The notes under the pieces: generated by a model
What the model was told of the DNA's origin: nothing
Databases searched by the model: none
What the model saw: only the letters and a program-made list of their open reading frames with translations
Part shown: in pieces, positions 34,442-43,723 of the stretch
Numbering within the stretch: position 1 is the stretch's first letter
Layout of the letters: each line of letters starts with the position of its first letter
DNA from: Rhizobium sp. CF122
GTDB lineage: Bacteria > Pseudomonadota > Alphaproteobacteria > Rhizobiales > Rhizobiaceae
DNA length: 64,000 bases
Assembly (NCBI RefSeq): GCF_000282035.1
Contig: NZ_AKKA01000107.1
Span: 1 to 64,000, forward strand
Reading direction: 5' to 3'
Program-made: the position numbers and the translations under genes

Positions 34442-36592
34442 TTACTGCGCAGTGGCTTCGAGATCGACCTTCTCGAGAAGAAGTGCGGGGTTCTCTGCGG
34501 CGCCGGCCAATTCGAGCGCACCGATACCAGCGGTGTCCTTCGCCTTGACCGTCAGCGTGAATGTTCCCGGCTTGGTGATGAACTGCGAAAGTGCGGTCGC
34601 GACCTCCTGCAACTTCGGCTGAGTGGACGCAAACTGTTGCAAGCCGGCGGTCGTCATCAGGACAAGGATGCCGCGCACGCTGTCTTCAGTCATGCCGTTC
34701 TCATCGGCATAGAGCTTGATGCCCTTGGCCATGATCCCCTTGTCCTCGATCTTGAGTGTCGCCTCGCGGGCCGTGAGGCCGAAGAGTGCCATCTGAGCTG
34801 CGGTCGTGTCGCCGGAGAAGAAGTCCTTGGTGGCACCGCCCATTAGTCCAGAGAAGGAAAAGCCGCCCATATCCTTGCCGCTCAACGAGATCTCCTTGAC
34901 GAGGAGGTTCTCATTCGGCTCATCCCAAGCTAGCTCTACGTTGGAAGAAAAGACCAGCCTGTCAAAGCCCAGTTTGCGCAACGCGTTGGAACCCTCGTCC
35001 TGGGTGTCTGCCGGAACCGGCACGCCGAGGTCCCGATAGCTGATGCGGACATCCGTCGGGATACCGTTGCGTGGCTTGGCCAATGCCAGTTCATAGCTGT
35101 CGAGCGTGAACCGGATGCGTTCGGGAATGGAAGGCACAGCAGCTTGGTCGGCCAGTGCTTCGTTCAGTGGATCGTCTTGGTTGTCGGCCTCGTTCGCCGA
35201 ATCTGCGTCAGGCGACGGCTCGGCGCTTGCAGATGGATCTGTTTCGCTGCCGTTTGCGCTTTGTTCGTCCTCGCCGACACTGTCCGGCGCACTTGCCACC
35301 TTAGAACCAGGCATGTCGACGTCCAGTCCCACCACCCGGATCGTTCCGAATTCCGGCATGAGCGTGGTGAGAGGGAAGTTCTCGAGCTGCTCTTCGTCCA
35401 GTCCCACCAGCTTCGTCAGCGCCTCCATGGTTGGATCCCAGGAGAAGCCGTTGATGCTCGCTTCTGAGAACTTGGCGTAATCGGCGCCTTCGCCCATGGA
35501 AACGCCGTGGATGGCGCCGTCGAAGGTGCGCCCATCGAGCTGGAACGCCATCTTGTCGATGGCGAGCTTGATCGTCTTGCTCGCGTTGCCGCCATCCTTT
35601 TCGGGCACCTCCATCTTGAGACCGAGCATCTCGAAGTCGCCCTTGCCGATGATGTCGGCAAGGGAAAGGACGCGTTTGAAAAATGCCTGGCGCTCGGCGG
35701 GCGGCAGTGCCTCGGGATTGGCCGATTGCAGCTTCTGAAGTGTTTCAAGAAGTGGCTCGGCCGGCATGCGGACACTCAAGCCGTTGCTGCGCACCTCGTC
35801 GTAGCCGAAACGCGACTTGCTGTCCGAAAAGACGAGATTCTTGACCGAGATCGGGCCATAAAGCGGTTTTGGTTCCTTGTCGTCAGGACCAGCTTTTTCC
35901 ATGTACATCCGGGCGAGGAAGGCTGCGTCAAAATCCTTGCCGGCCACGGCACCCATCGAGCCGTTCATCTCCTCTCGCTTCGTTGCGCCCTCGCCATCCG
36001 GGATCTCCAGCGCAAACCCGAAGCTCGCCCCACTGGCGGAATAGCGCGCCACGCGACCGCCGGCAATGTCGTCCAAAGCGACGTCCTTGTAGACGGTCTT
36101 TTGTTCGGAACCGGCGGCCACTTGGCTAACTGCAACCTCCGCCGCCAAGACACGCTTTGCGGCAAAACGTTCAATGCGTTTTTGCGGCGTCAAGTTAGTT
36201 TGATCGCCGGTCTTGACCAGGGCGTCAGCGACGAAATCGGGTTCCTCGACGCTCGCTTGCGGCACGGAGAGCTTGCCCATCGCCAGGTCGAGCTCCAGAC
36301 CTTTCACCTCGAGCTTGCCGCTTAGGAAGAAGATCGTCGGCCTACCGTCAATCGCAGCGACGCGCACACTGCCGCCGTTGGCGAAGGGCAGCGTGACGTC
36401 GCGCATATGAATGCGTCCGAGAAAATCCGCTTCGACCGAAGTCGCCTTGCCGCCGCGCTCGATAAGAAACCTGTCGGCCGCCCTTGCGAGCATGAACTTG
36501 CCGGCGGTCACGCCGGCGGCTGCGAGCGCGATCACTGCCACGGTGGCCCAAAGCGCTTTGCGACCGCCGGTTCCCATCTTTGTCTGCGCCAC
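34442..36592 (-). CDS. Large membrane-anchored protein of unknown function
   Basis: A 716-residue protein if translation starts at the GTG at 36592 (AGGA 8 nt before); a TTG at 36625 would add 11 residues. Residues 12-31 are a single hydrophobic helix (LWATVAVIALAAAGVTAG); the remainder is predicted extracytoplasmic and rich in beta-strand-like repeats (VKNLVFSDSKSRFGYDEVRS, IRFTLDSYELALAKP). A 45-residue acidic, Ser/Asp-rich linker near residues 460-505 separates two halves. The layout recalls AsmA-like envelope proteins, but no diagnostic motif was found. It stands alone. Confidence 0.7.
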   Translation of the reverse strand: MAQTKMGTGGRKALWATVAVIALAAAGVTAGKFMLARAADRFLIERGGKATSVEADFLGRIHMRDVTLPFANGGSVRVAAIDGRPTIFFLSGKLEVKGLELDLAMGKLSVPQASVEEPDFVADALVKTGDQTNLTPQKRIERFAAKRVLAAEVAVSQVAAGSEQKTVYKDVALDDIAGGRVARYSASGASFGFALEIPDGEGATKREEMNGSMGAVAGKDFDAAFLARMYMEKAGPDDKEPKPLYGPISVKNLVFSDSKSRFGYDEVRSNGLSVRMPAEPLLETLQKLQSANPEALPPAERQAFFKRVLSLADIIGKGDFEMLGLKMEVPEKDGGNASKTIKLAIDKMAFQLDGRTFDGAIHGVSMGEGADYAKFSEASINGFSWDPTMEALTKLVGLDEEQLENFPLTTLMPEFGTIRVVGLDVDMPGSKVASAPDSVGEDEQSANGSETDPSASAEPSPDADSANEADNQDDPLNEALADQAAVPSIPERIRFTLDSYELALAKPRNGIPTDVRISYRDLGVPVPADTQDEGSNALRKLGFDRLVFSSNVELAWDEPNENLLVKEISLSGKDMGGFSFSGLMGGATKDFFSGDTTAAQMALFGLTAREATLKIEDKGIMAKGIKLYADENGMTEDSVRGILVLMTTAGLQQFASTQPKLQEVATALSQFITKPGTFTLTVKAKDTAGIGALELAGAAENPALLLEKVDLEATAQ

Positions 36593-36701
36593 GATTTCTG
36601 TCCTCTCACCAACCAAAATTGACAATGTTCCTCGCGAACTATGTGACTAACGAGCCGACGCGTTTTTTGCAAGTTTCCCGGGAGCGATCTTCACTTGTAT
36701 C

Positions 36702-37015
36702 GGTTTTGTTGCAAAGTTTGCTGCGGTGCCCGAACCAAGTGGCACGAGCGATTCCAAGTGGGTGAAGTGACTTTGGGGCGTAAGGGGCGCTTCGGCTTGA
36801 AGCCGCACTGTCTGGTGGCTGACAGCTCCTATGGCTCAGTCGGCAAGAAGATCGCACCGCATATTCGGGTCTTCGACAAGTCCACCCGAACCGACGCTTC
36901 TCGCGCCGACTTCGTCTCGGACATGAGCAGGATCGCTACATCTATTCGGCCGACACCGAACTGCTGCAGTTCCATCGCAGCTGATCCCTCTCAGGGCGCG
37001 CAACTTTGTAACTGG
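36702..37015 (+). mobile_element. Nested IS remnant: IS6-like ends around an IS1182-type transposase fragment
   Basis: GGTTTTGTTGCAAAGTT at 36702-36718 resembles the GGNNCTGTTGCAAA ends of IS6-family elements; AACTTTGTAAC at 37002-37012 resembles the opposite end. Inside, the plus strand encodes GRFGLKPHCLVADSSYGSV and PHIRVFDKSTRTDASRADFV, the catalytic region of IS1182-type DDE transposases, and after a frameshift EQDRYIYSADTELLQFHR. No intact transposase. Confidence 0.6.
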
Positions 37016-37028
37016 CTTTGCGTTATGC

Positions 37029-37940
37029 CTAACGTTCGAAGGGTTCGCCGAGCGAGGCGACGCCGTTCAGCTTCAGCAGGCGACGATCTGCCGAAATGAT
37101 GCCGAGCACGATGATGGTGACGAGATAGGGCAGGCTCGCCAACAGCTGCGATGGAACATTCAGCCCCGTCGCCTGGGCCGCCAGGCTCATGAGTGATACG
37201 GCCCCAAAGAGGCATGCTCCGAGGAAAATCCGACCGGTAAGCCAGGTTCCGAAGACGACGAGTGCGATAGCGATCCAGCCACGTCCGGCGATCATCCCGT
37301 CCGCCCAGAGCGGGGTGTAGACAATTGCCGCATAGGCGCCAGCAAAGCCGGCCATCGCGCCGCCAAAGGCGACGGCAGCAAATCGAACGGCGATGACGTG
37401 ATAGCCAATGGCGTGGGCGGCCTTGGGATTTTCACCGACGGCGCGCACAACGAGGCCGATCTTCGAATAGGCAAACATCGCCCAGATGGTGACTGTTGCT
37501 GCAATCGACAGCCACACGACGATGTCCTGAACGAAGAGCCCGCCGACAATTGGAATGTCCGACAGCCCAGGGATTGAGAGTTTCGGGAGCCCTTTGACCG
37601 TCAGGCTCTCATAGGTCTTTCCGAACAGCGCGGAGAGACCCTGGCCAAGGATGCCGATCGCCAGACCCGTTGCCACCTGGTTGGCGCGAAAGCCAAGAGT
37701 GATGGCCGCGAAGATCAGGGCGAGGACAGCGCTGCCAAGTCCCGCAGCCACGAACCCCAGAAAATGCCCTCCACCGTGATAGACGACGATGAACGCGAGC
37801 GCTGCCCCGAGAGCCATCAGTCCTTCCACGCCAAGGTTGAGGACCCCGGCACGCTCGACCACCAACTCGCCGAGCGCGGCGAGGAGAAACGGCGTCGCAG
37901 CCGCCAGCATGCCGGCAAGAATGAACTCGATGGCGTTCAT
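37029..37940 (-). CDS. BMP-type nucleoside/nucleobase ABC permease, second subunit (NupQ/YufQ-like)
   Basis: A 303-residue permease starting MNAIEFILAGM (37940) in an ATGA overlap with the first permease gene; a frame to 38279 is a shadow of that gene. About eight helices of the BPD_transp_2 family (LGVEGLMALGAALAFIV, FRANQVATGLAIGILGQGLSA). Last gene of the eight-gene purine operon. Confidence 0.9.
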   Translation of the reverse strand: MNAIEFILAGMLAAATPFLLAALGELVVERAGVLNLGVEGLMALGAALAFIVVYHGGGHFLGFVAAGLGSAVLALIFAAITLGFRANQVATGLAIGILGQGLSALFGKTYESLTVKGLPKLSIPGLSDIPIVGGLFVQDIVVWLSIAATVTIWAMFAYSKIGLVVRAVGENPKAAHAIGYHVIAVRFAAVAFGGAMAGFAGAYAAIVYTPLWADGMIAGRGWIAIALVVFGTWLTGRIFLGACLFGAVSLMSLAAQATGLNVPSQLLASLPYLVTIIVLGIISADRRLLKLNGVASLGEPFER

Positions 37941-39037
37941 GGCTGACCCCGATAGGCGGCCCGCCGCCACTCGAAACGATACCGAACGAAGGCGATGGCA
38001 ACCAGATAGGCGAGCAGGAGGCTGCCCTGGAAAACACGCACAGCAGCGATCGGCAGGTTTGCCGACACCATGGCGTTGTCGCCGCCGATATAGAGCGCTG
38101 CCATGAACAAGGCGGAGACGACAATGCCGATCGGATGCAGGCCGCCGAGGTAGGCAACGATGATGGCGGAATAGCCGTAGCCGGTCGAGATCGATCGCTG
38201 CAGCTGCCCCAGGGGGCCCGCGACCTCGGCTGCGCCGGCAAGGCCCGCTGCGCAGCCGCCGATCAACAGGGATAACCATATTGCTCGGCTCTCCTTGAAC
38301 CCGGCATAGCCGGCCGCGCGCGGCGCCAGGCCGCCGACCTGGAGCTTGTATCCGGCAAAGCTCTTCTGCATGAAGACCCAGGCAGCCAATGAAAGGGCGA
38401 TGGTGATCAAGAGGGAAACATTGACGCGCGTCCCGGAAATCAGGATCGGCACCATCGCGTCATACTGGAACATCACGGATTGAGGGAAGTTGAAGCCGTT
38501 CGGGTCCTTCCAGGGTCCCAGAAGCAGGTAATTCAGAAGCTGTGCGGCGACGAGACTGAGCATCAGCGAAACGAGGATCTCGTTTGCATTGAGCCTCACG
38601 CGCCAGAATGCCGTCAAAGAAGCCCACAAGGCACCGCCGAGCACGCCGAGGATCAGCATCAGCGGCCATATCCACTGCCCGGTTGCCTCAGGAAACCAGA
38701 TGGGGATTGCGGAGGCGAAAATGGCGCCCAGAATGAACTGGCCCTCGGCGCCGATGTTGAAGACCTTGGCGCGAAAGCCGATCGCCAGACCCTGGGCGAT
38801 GAGCAGAAGTGGGCCGGCTTTCAACAGCACTTCCGAAAACGATGCCCAGGAGAGGAACGGTTCGAGAAGCATTGCATAAAATACATCGACCGGATTGCGG
38901 CCCATCAGCACGTAGAGGCCAAGATTGAGCACGGTGGTCACCGACAAGGCGATGAAGGGTGCAGCCAAGGTTGCCGCAAGCGAAGCGCGCTCCCGGCGGA
39001 CAAGCGTGGGCAAAAAGGTAGCGGACAAGGCGCTCAT
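37937..39037 (-). CDS. BMP-type nucleoside/nucleobase ABC permease, first subunit (NupP/YufP-like)
   Basis: A 366-residue BPD_transp_2 permease with about ten helices; FNIGAEGQFILGAI and LNANEILVSLMLS are signatures shared with guanosine and purine importers. It overlaps both the ATPase gene and the second permease gene by 4 nt. Confidence 0.9.
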   Translation of the reverse strand: MSALSATFLPTLVRRERASLAATLAAPFIALSVTTVLNLGLYVLMGRNPVDVFYAMLLEPFLSWASFSEVLLKAGPLLLIAQGLAIGFRAKVFNIGAEGQFILGAIFASAIPIWFPEATGQWIWPLMLILGVLGGALWASLTAFWRVRLNANEILVSLMLSLVAAQLLNYLLLGPWKDPNGFNFPQSVMFQYDAMVPILISGTRVNVSLLITIALSLAAWVFMQKSFAGYKLQVGGLAPRAAGYAGFKESRAIWLSLLIGGCAAGLAGAAEVAGPLGQLQRSISTGYGYSAIIVAYLGGLHPIGIVVSALFMAALYIGGDNAMVSANLPIAAVRVFQGSLLLAYLVAIAFVRYRFEWRRAAYRGQP

Positions 39038-40557
39038 GCGATGACTTTCTCGGCGGCGGGCCGTGCGCCGATCATGTAGCGGCCAATGTCCTCGGGCCGG
39101 GTATCGCGCGTTACGAGCGGCGGGCTCAGCGTGCCGTGGTACAGAACCTGGATGAAATCACAGAGCTCGAAGAGCTCCTCAAGTTCCTCGGAAATGACGA
39201 GAATGGCCGTGCCCTCGTTGCGCAATGCGACCAGTCGCCGGCGCACGGCGGAGGCGGCACCGATATCGACGCCCCAGGTCGGTTGCGCGACGAAGAGCAG
39301 CTTGGGCGCCAGCATGATTTCCCGACCGACGATGAACTTCTGCAGATTGCCGCCCGAAAGAGCACCCGCTTCGGCATCCGGGCCGAGGGTGCGGACATCG
39401 TACTGGCGAATGCAATCACTGGTGAAGGCGGTTGCCTTCCCCTTGTCGATCAAGCCGTGCCGCAAGAGGTTCAAAGGGTGAGCCGTCAGCAAGCTGTTGA
39501 GAACGAGCGACATTTCAGGGACCGCACCGCGCCCCAGCCGATCCTCCGGAACGAATGCAAATCCGAGCTGGCGCCGGGCAGCTGCATCGAGCCTGCCCAC
39601 GTCCTGCCCCATCATATAGATTCTGTCGCGCTGTTCTTTCGGTAAAACGGCCTCGCCGGAGATCAGCGAGGCGAGCTCGCTCTGCCCGTTGCCCGAGACG
39701 CCCGCAATGCCGATGATCTCGCCGGCACGCACCGTAAGCGTGATGTCGGACAGGGGCACGGCGAAGGGATCGTCGGGGCGATGGTCCAGGCCGATGATCT
39801 CAAGTCGCTTCTCGCCGCCAGACAGCGGCACCGCTGGCATCGGTTCGGGCATGTCGCGACCGATCATCATCCGGGCAAGATCATGGGCGTCGTGTTCGCG
39901 CGGATCGACATGTCCGGTGACACGCCCGCCGCGCAGGATCGTCGCCCTGTCGCAGATGGCGCGGATCTCCTCGAGTTTGTGCGAAATGAAGAGGATCGAT
40001 ACGCCGCCGTCGCGCAGCCGGCGCAAGGTATCGAAGAGCTTTTCGACCAACTGTGGAGGTAAAACGGATGTGGGCTCGTCGAGGATCAGCAGCCGTGGAT
40101 TGGTCATCAGGCTGCGGATGATCTCCACGCGCTGCCGCTCGCCCACGGAGAGTACATGCACATGGGCGAGTGGATCGACCTGAAGGCCGAAGTCACGGCC
40201 CAACGCGCGGATGCGTTCTATGAGGTCGGCTTTCTTGCCTGCAACGACCAGCTGAATGTTTTCCACGACAGTCAGCGTCTCGAACAGCGAAAAGTGCTGG
40301 AAGACCATGCCAATCCCCTTGCGCCTTGCCTCTGCAGGCGAGGCGAAGGTCAAGGGCTCTCCCTCCCAGACAACGGTTCCGCTGTCTGGCTGCTCGACGC
40401 CGTAGATCATCTTCATCAGCGTCGATTTGCCGGCCCCGTTTTCCCCGAGAACTGCATGGATCGACCGCGGTGCTACGTCCAGATCGATGCCCTGGTTGGC
40501 ATGAATCTGGCCATAGCTCTTCGAGATGCCGCGAAGCGATAGGAGTGGTGCCGTCAT
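39034..40557 (-). CDS. BMP-type nucleoside ABC transporter ATPase, tandem domain (NupO/YufO-like)
   Basis: A 507-residue ATPase with two nucleotide-binding domains. Domain 1: Walker A GENGAGKSTLMK, signature LSVGERQRVEIIRSL, Walker B LLILDEPTSVL. Domain 2 has degenerate elements (GVSGNGQSELASLI; SGGNLQKFIVGREI; LLFVAQPTWGVD, with the Walker B acidic DEP replaced), as is usual in RbsA/YufO-type ATPases. Starts 3 bp after the binding-protein gene. Confidence 0.9.
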   Translation of the reverse strand: MTAPLLSLRGISKSYGQIHANQGIDLDVAPRSIHAVLGENGAGKSTLMKMIYGVEQPDSGTVVWEGEPLTFASPAEARRKGIGMVFQHFSLFETLTVVENIQLVVAGKKADLIERIRALGRDFGLQVDPLAHVHVLSVGERQRVEIIRSLMTNPRLLILDEPTSVLPPQLVEKLFDTLRRLRDGGVSILFISHKLEEIRAICDRATILRGGRVTGHVDPREHDAHDLARMMIGRDMPEPMPAVPLSGGEKRLEIIGLDHRPDDPFAVPLSDITLTVRAGEIIGIAGVSGNGQSELASLISGEAVLPKEQRDRIYMMGQDVGRLDAAARRQLGFAFVPEDRLGRGAVPEMSLVLNSLLTAHPLNLLRHGLIDKGKATAFTSDCIRQYDVRTLGPDAEAGALSGGNLQKFIVGREIMLAPKLLFVAQPTWGVDIGAASAVRRRLVALRNEGTAILVISEELEELFELCDFIQVLYHGTLSPPLVTRDTRPEDIGRYMIGARPAAEKVIA

Positions 40558-40560
40558 GGC

Positions 40561-41658
40561 TTACTTCGGCAGAGGCGTGGTCACGCCCTTGACGTGCCAA
40601 TCCATGGCGACGATTTCGGCCTCCGTCATGGTTTTGCCGGAGGCCACGACTTCGCTGCCGTCGGCCTTGGTGATCGGCCCGGTGAAAGGCGAAAGGCTTC
40701 CATCGGCGATCTTTGTCTCTGCGGCCTTGATCTTGGTCATCGTATCGGCCGGGATCGAGGGGCTCCAGTCAACGACCTCGACAACCTTGTCCGCGACACC
40801 AAGGAAGGTATTGGCGCCCTTGAATGTGCCGGCGAGATGAGCATCGACTGAGGCCTTGAAGAACGGCGACCAGTCGGTCGAAACGCATCCGAGGTAGGTC
40901 TTCGGGGCGTAGCTCTTCATCGACGAGTTGAGGTTGAAGGAATAGACGCCGGCTTCCTCACATGCCGAAATAACAGAAGGTGTGTCCTGCGCATTGGAGA
41001 AGATCACGTCACATTTTTGTGCGATCAGGGCCTTGGCCGCTTCCTGCTCCTTGGCCGGGTCGAACCAGGAGTTCACCCAGACGACGGAAACCTCGATATC
41101 GGGGTTTACTGCCTGAGCACCCAGCGTGAACGCGTTGATGGAGGTGATCAACTCGGGGATCGCGAAGGCGGAAACCGAACCGAGCTTGCCGGTCTTGGAA
41201 AGCGCAGCAGCAGCCATGCCGAGCAGATAGGTTCCTTGGAAATACTTGGCCGCGAAGGGTGAGAAGTTGGGAGCCACCTGGAAGCCCGATGCATGCAGTA
41301 CGGTGACTTGAGGATTGCGACGAGCGATCTGCAAGGCACCGTTCTGATATCCGAAGGAGCCTGCGATCAGGAATTTGTTCCCGTCTGCGACCGTCTTGTT
41401 CATGATCCGGTCGGCATCCGGGCCCTCCGGAATATTCTCAACGACAGTCACCTTGACCTTGTCGCCATAGGCGGCCTTGATCGGCTCAAGGCCGGCGGCA
41501 AGCGCGTGCCCCCAGCCGACGTCGCCGATCGGCGAAGGGACGACAAGCGTGATGCCGAGCGGTTCATCGGCTGCCAGCGCCGAACGACCTCCAAAGGCAC
41601 CGGCGAGGCCGACAGCTGCTGCTCCCTGCATCAATGTTCTGCGAGTGATCTGTGTCAT
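40561..41658 (-). CDS. BMP-family purine/nucleoside-binding protein with Tat signal
   Basis: A 365-residue BMP (PnrA-like) protein. Residues 4-29 hold a twin-arginine signal (ITRRTLMQ, then AAAVGLAGAFGG, ending ALA). The mature part begins PLGITLVVPSPIGDVGWGHALA and contains FGYQNGALQIA and LIAQKCDVIFSNAQDTPSVI. BMP proteins bind nucleosides and, in proteobacteria, purines such as xanthine, guanine or adenine derivatives. It lies 24 bp after the amidohydrolase gene, so uptake and catabolism are co-transcribed. Confidence 0.9.
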   Translation of the reverse strand: MTQITRRTLMQGAAAVGLAGAFGGRSALAADEPLGITLVVPSPIGDVGWGHALAAGLEPIKAAYGDKVKVTVVENIPEGPDADRIMNKTVADGNKFLIAGSFGYQNGALQIARRNPQVTVLHASGFQVAPNFSPFAAKYFQGTYLLGMAAAALSKTGKLGSVSAFAIPELITSINAFTLGAQAVNPDIEVSVVWVNSWFDPAKEQEAAKALIAQKCDVIFSNAQDTPSVISACEEAGVYSFNLNSSMKSYAPKTYLGCVSTDWSPFFKASVDAHLAGTFKGANTFLGVADKVVEVVDWSPSIPADTMTKIKAAETKIADGSLSPFTGPITKADGSEVVASGKTMTEAEIVAMDWHVKGVTTPLPK

Positions 41659-41682
41659 GGTTTGGTTCCCCTTTTTGGTGTT

Positions 41683-43062
41683 CTAGAATTCCACGGTTGC
41701 GAGAGCTGCCTCGGCCTCGGCAAACAGCCGAGCTTCATCAAGCCCCACGAATTCGCCCTTCTGCCAGACGATGCGGCCGTTGATCATCGTCAGATCCGTC
41801 GGCATGCCGATGCCGACCTTGGCAATCAGGCTCAGCGGATCGTGTCGTGTTCCGACGTAATCCATCCGCCGGGTGTCGATAGCAAAGAGGTCAGCGGCCA
41901 TACCTGGCGCAAGTCGACCAATGTCGCGACGGCCGAGCAGGGCAGCCCCGCCAGTTGTTGCGTAACCGAGGAAATCGGCCGGAGGCGGAACGGGATGCTG
42001 GCGCGTTGATGCGGTCAGGCACTGCAGCATGTAGGCAGAGTGCACGCAATGCATCAGGTTTGAATTGTCGTTCGAGGCTGCTCCGTCGCAACCGAGTCCG
42101 ACGCGCATGCCGAATGCCGCCATGGCGGGAATATCGGTCACCTCGGCACCGACCAGATAGACCGGCTCAGGGCAATGTGAGACGCCGGTGCCGCTTGTTG
42201 CCATCTTGTGAAGTTCGTCGTGCGTCAACTCCCAGCAATGGGCGTAGAAGGCATCCGGACCGGCAAAGCCGAGTTCCGCGCAATAATCGACGGTGCGCAT
42301 TCCATGGCGGGCCGCGATGACCGCACTTTCGCCCTCGCCAACATGCGTATGCATCTGGACGCCGCGATCGCGTGCCAATGCGACCGACTCGACGAAGGTC
42401 TCACGGTAGCAATTGACCGGCTGGCAGGGTGCCACCACCACCTGGCGCATGCTGAAGGGGCTGGCGTCGTGGTAGGTGTCGATCAGGCGTGCGCAATCAC
42501 CAATGAACTCGTCCGTCGTCTCCAGCATGGCATCCGGAATGGTCGAGCCTTCGGACTTCGGCAAGGTGTTGCCGCCACGACCGGCATGGAAACGCATGCC
42601 CAGGAGATCTGCTGCCTCGAACTGACGGTCGATCAGCCGCTTGCCGGCATGCCGTGGGAAGCAATACTGGTGATCGAAGGCCGTGGTACAGCCATGCTTG
42701 ATCATCTCGGCCATCGCGGTCACCGAGGAATGATAGAAGCAATCCTCATTCAGCCGCGAGAAGATCGGATAGATGCGGTCAAGCCACTCGATGACGGAAA
42801 GCTTTGTCCAATCGAGATCTGCGCGGTTGCGCACGAAGCACTGGAAGAAGTGATGGTGCGTATTGACGAGCCCTGGATAGACGAACCAGCCCGAGGCGTC
42901 TTGAACCGTGGTGCCGAACGGCAGTTCGCTCTGGTCGAGATTTTCGCCGATGGCCTTTATCGCCGGGCCAGTCGTCAGAATATCGACATTGCGATGGACC
43001 GTCGGCCCCCTGTTGTCGTTGACGATGACGGCTGCACAGTTCTTTAAGAGGTAGCCGGCCAT
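41683..43062 (-). CDS. 8-oxoguanine/guanine deaminase-like amidohydrolase
   Basis: A 459-residue amidohydrolase. Metal site: H69 and H71 (NTHHHFF), H240 and E243 (HTHVGEGE), H275 (AHCWEL) and D326 (GCDGAASNDNSNL). The last string is close to the VDGSASND of 8-oxoguanine deaminases; isoxanthopterin and s-triazine/pterin deaminases are near relatives. The reaction would be hydrolytic deamination of an aminopurine or pterin. It starts 1 bp after the GST-like gene, in one operon with a purine-type importer and a split Rieske oxygenase. Substrate may be an N-methylated or oxidised guanine; that is inference. Confidence 0.82.
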   Translation of the reverse strand: MAGYLLKNCAAVIVNDNRGPTVHRNVDILTTGPAIKAIGENLDQSELPFGTTVQDASGWFVYPGLVNTHHHFFQCFVRNRADLDWTKLSVIEWLDRIYPIFSRLNEDCFYHSSVTAMAEMIKHGCTTAFDHQYCFPRHAGKRLIDRQFEAADLLGMRFHAGRGGNTLPKSEGSTIPDAMLETTDEFIGDCARLIDTYHDASPFSMRQVVVAPCQPVNCYRETFVESVALARDRGVQMHTHVGEGESAVIAARHGMRTVDYCAELGFAGPDAFYAHCWELTHDELHKMATSGTGVSHCPEPVYLVGAEVTDIPAMAAFGMRVGLGCDGAASNDNSNLMHCVHSAYMLQCLTASTRQHPVPPPADFLGYATTGGAALLGRRDIGRLAPGMAADLFAIDTRRMDYVGTRHDPLSLIAKVGIGMPTDLTMINGRIVWQKGEFVGLDEARLFAEAEAALATVEF

Positions 43063-43063
43063 C

Positions 43064-43723
43064 TTATTCCTCGCCCGGTGCGATCTGTGGCTCGGGCTTC
43101 AACTCGTGCAGCCGGTGTATGCCTGGCATCTCGATGAACGCGTCGAGCGCGCGTACGGCACGGGACCAGAGGCGTATCGCGGGATAGGGATCGAGCGAAA
43201 CGCCACCGTCCGGCGCGAGCGCGACATAGGGGAAGCAGGCGATGTCGGCCACTGTCGGGCGATCTGACGCGAGGAACCGCTTGCCGCACAGGCTCTGTTC
43301 GACGAGCCCCGCTTCCAGTTCGCGCAGCGCCGCGATGCCCTGCGCCTGAAGCGTCGCGATATTTCCCGGGCGTCGCAACATCTCATGAAGACGTGCGCCA
43401 CCAAGGCTCGCGGTCAGCCGATGCGAGAAGGAAAGCCACTGCTGCACTCGCGCGGCTTCGTCGGCTGTTGCGCCACCCAACCATTCAGGCGCGCTTTTTG
43501 CGGCCAGATAAACCAGCATCGCCGATGATTCTGTCAGAAGAAGATTACCGTCTTCCAGGATCGGGATGGAGCCGGCAGGGTTGAGCGCCATGAGTTCGGG
43601 GCCGCGGTGCTCGCCGCCCGGATGAAAATCCACCGGTCTGATATCGAGCTTAACGCCTGTGAGTGCCGCCATCAGGCGCACTTTGTAGCAACTGGGAGAA
43701 AGGATGTAATCGTAGAGCTTCAT
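43064..43723 (-). CDS. Glutathione S-transferase-like protein (NdmE-like context)
   Basis: A 219-residue GST with an N-terminal thioredoxin domain (MKLYDYILSPSCYKVRLM, LNPAGSIPILEDG, LTESSAMLVYLA) and an all-helical C-terminal domain with DRPTVADIACFPYV. It overlaps the oxygenase gene by 4 nt. In Pseudomonas putida CBB5 a GST-like protein, NdmE, is needed structurally for the N7-demethylase NdmC to work with NdmD; this gene's place beside a cluster-less oxygenase suggests the same scaffolding role rather than conjugation. Confidence 0.85.
   Translation of the reverse strand: MKLYDYILSPSCYKVRLMAALTGVKLDIRPVDFHPGGEHRGPELMALNPAGSIPILEDGNLLLTESSAMLVYLAAKSAPEWLGGATADEAARVQQWLSFSHRLTASLGGARLHEMLRRPGNIATLQAQGIAALRELEAGLVEQSLCGKRFLASDRPTVADIACFPYVALAPDGGVSLDPYPAIRLWSRAVRALDAFIEMPGIHRLHELKPEPQIAPGEE

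Noticed and set aside
34442..36592. Antisense frames such as 35507-36325
   Set aside because: Rich in Arg, His and Leu with no domain; typical of the opposite strand of a GC-rich gene.
41683..43062. Atrazine or melamine hydrolase
   Set aside because: Same superfamily, but the DGAASND string and the purine-type importer fit 8-oxoguanine/guanine-type deaminases better.
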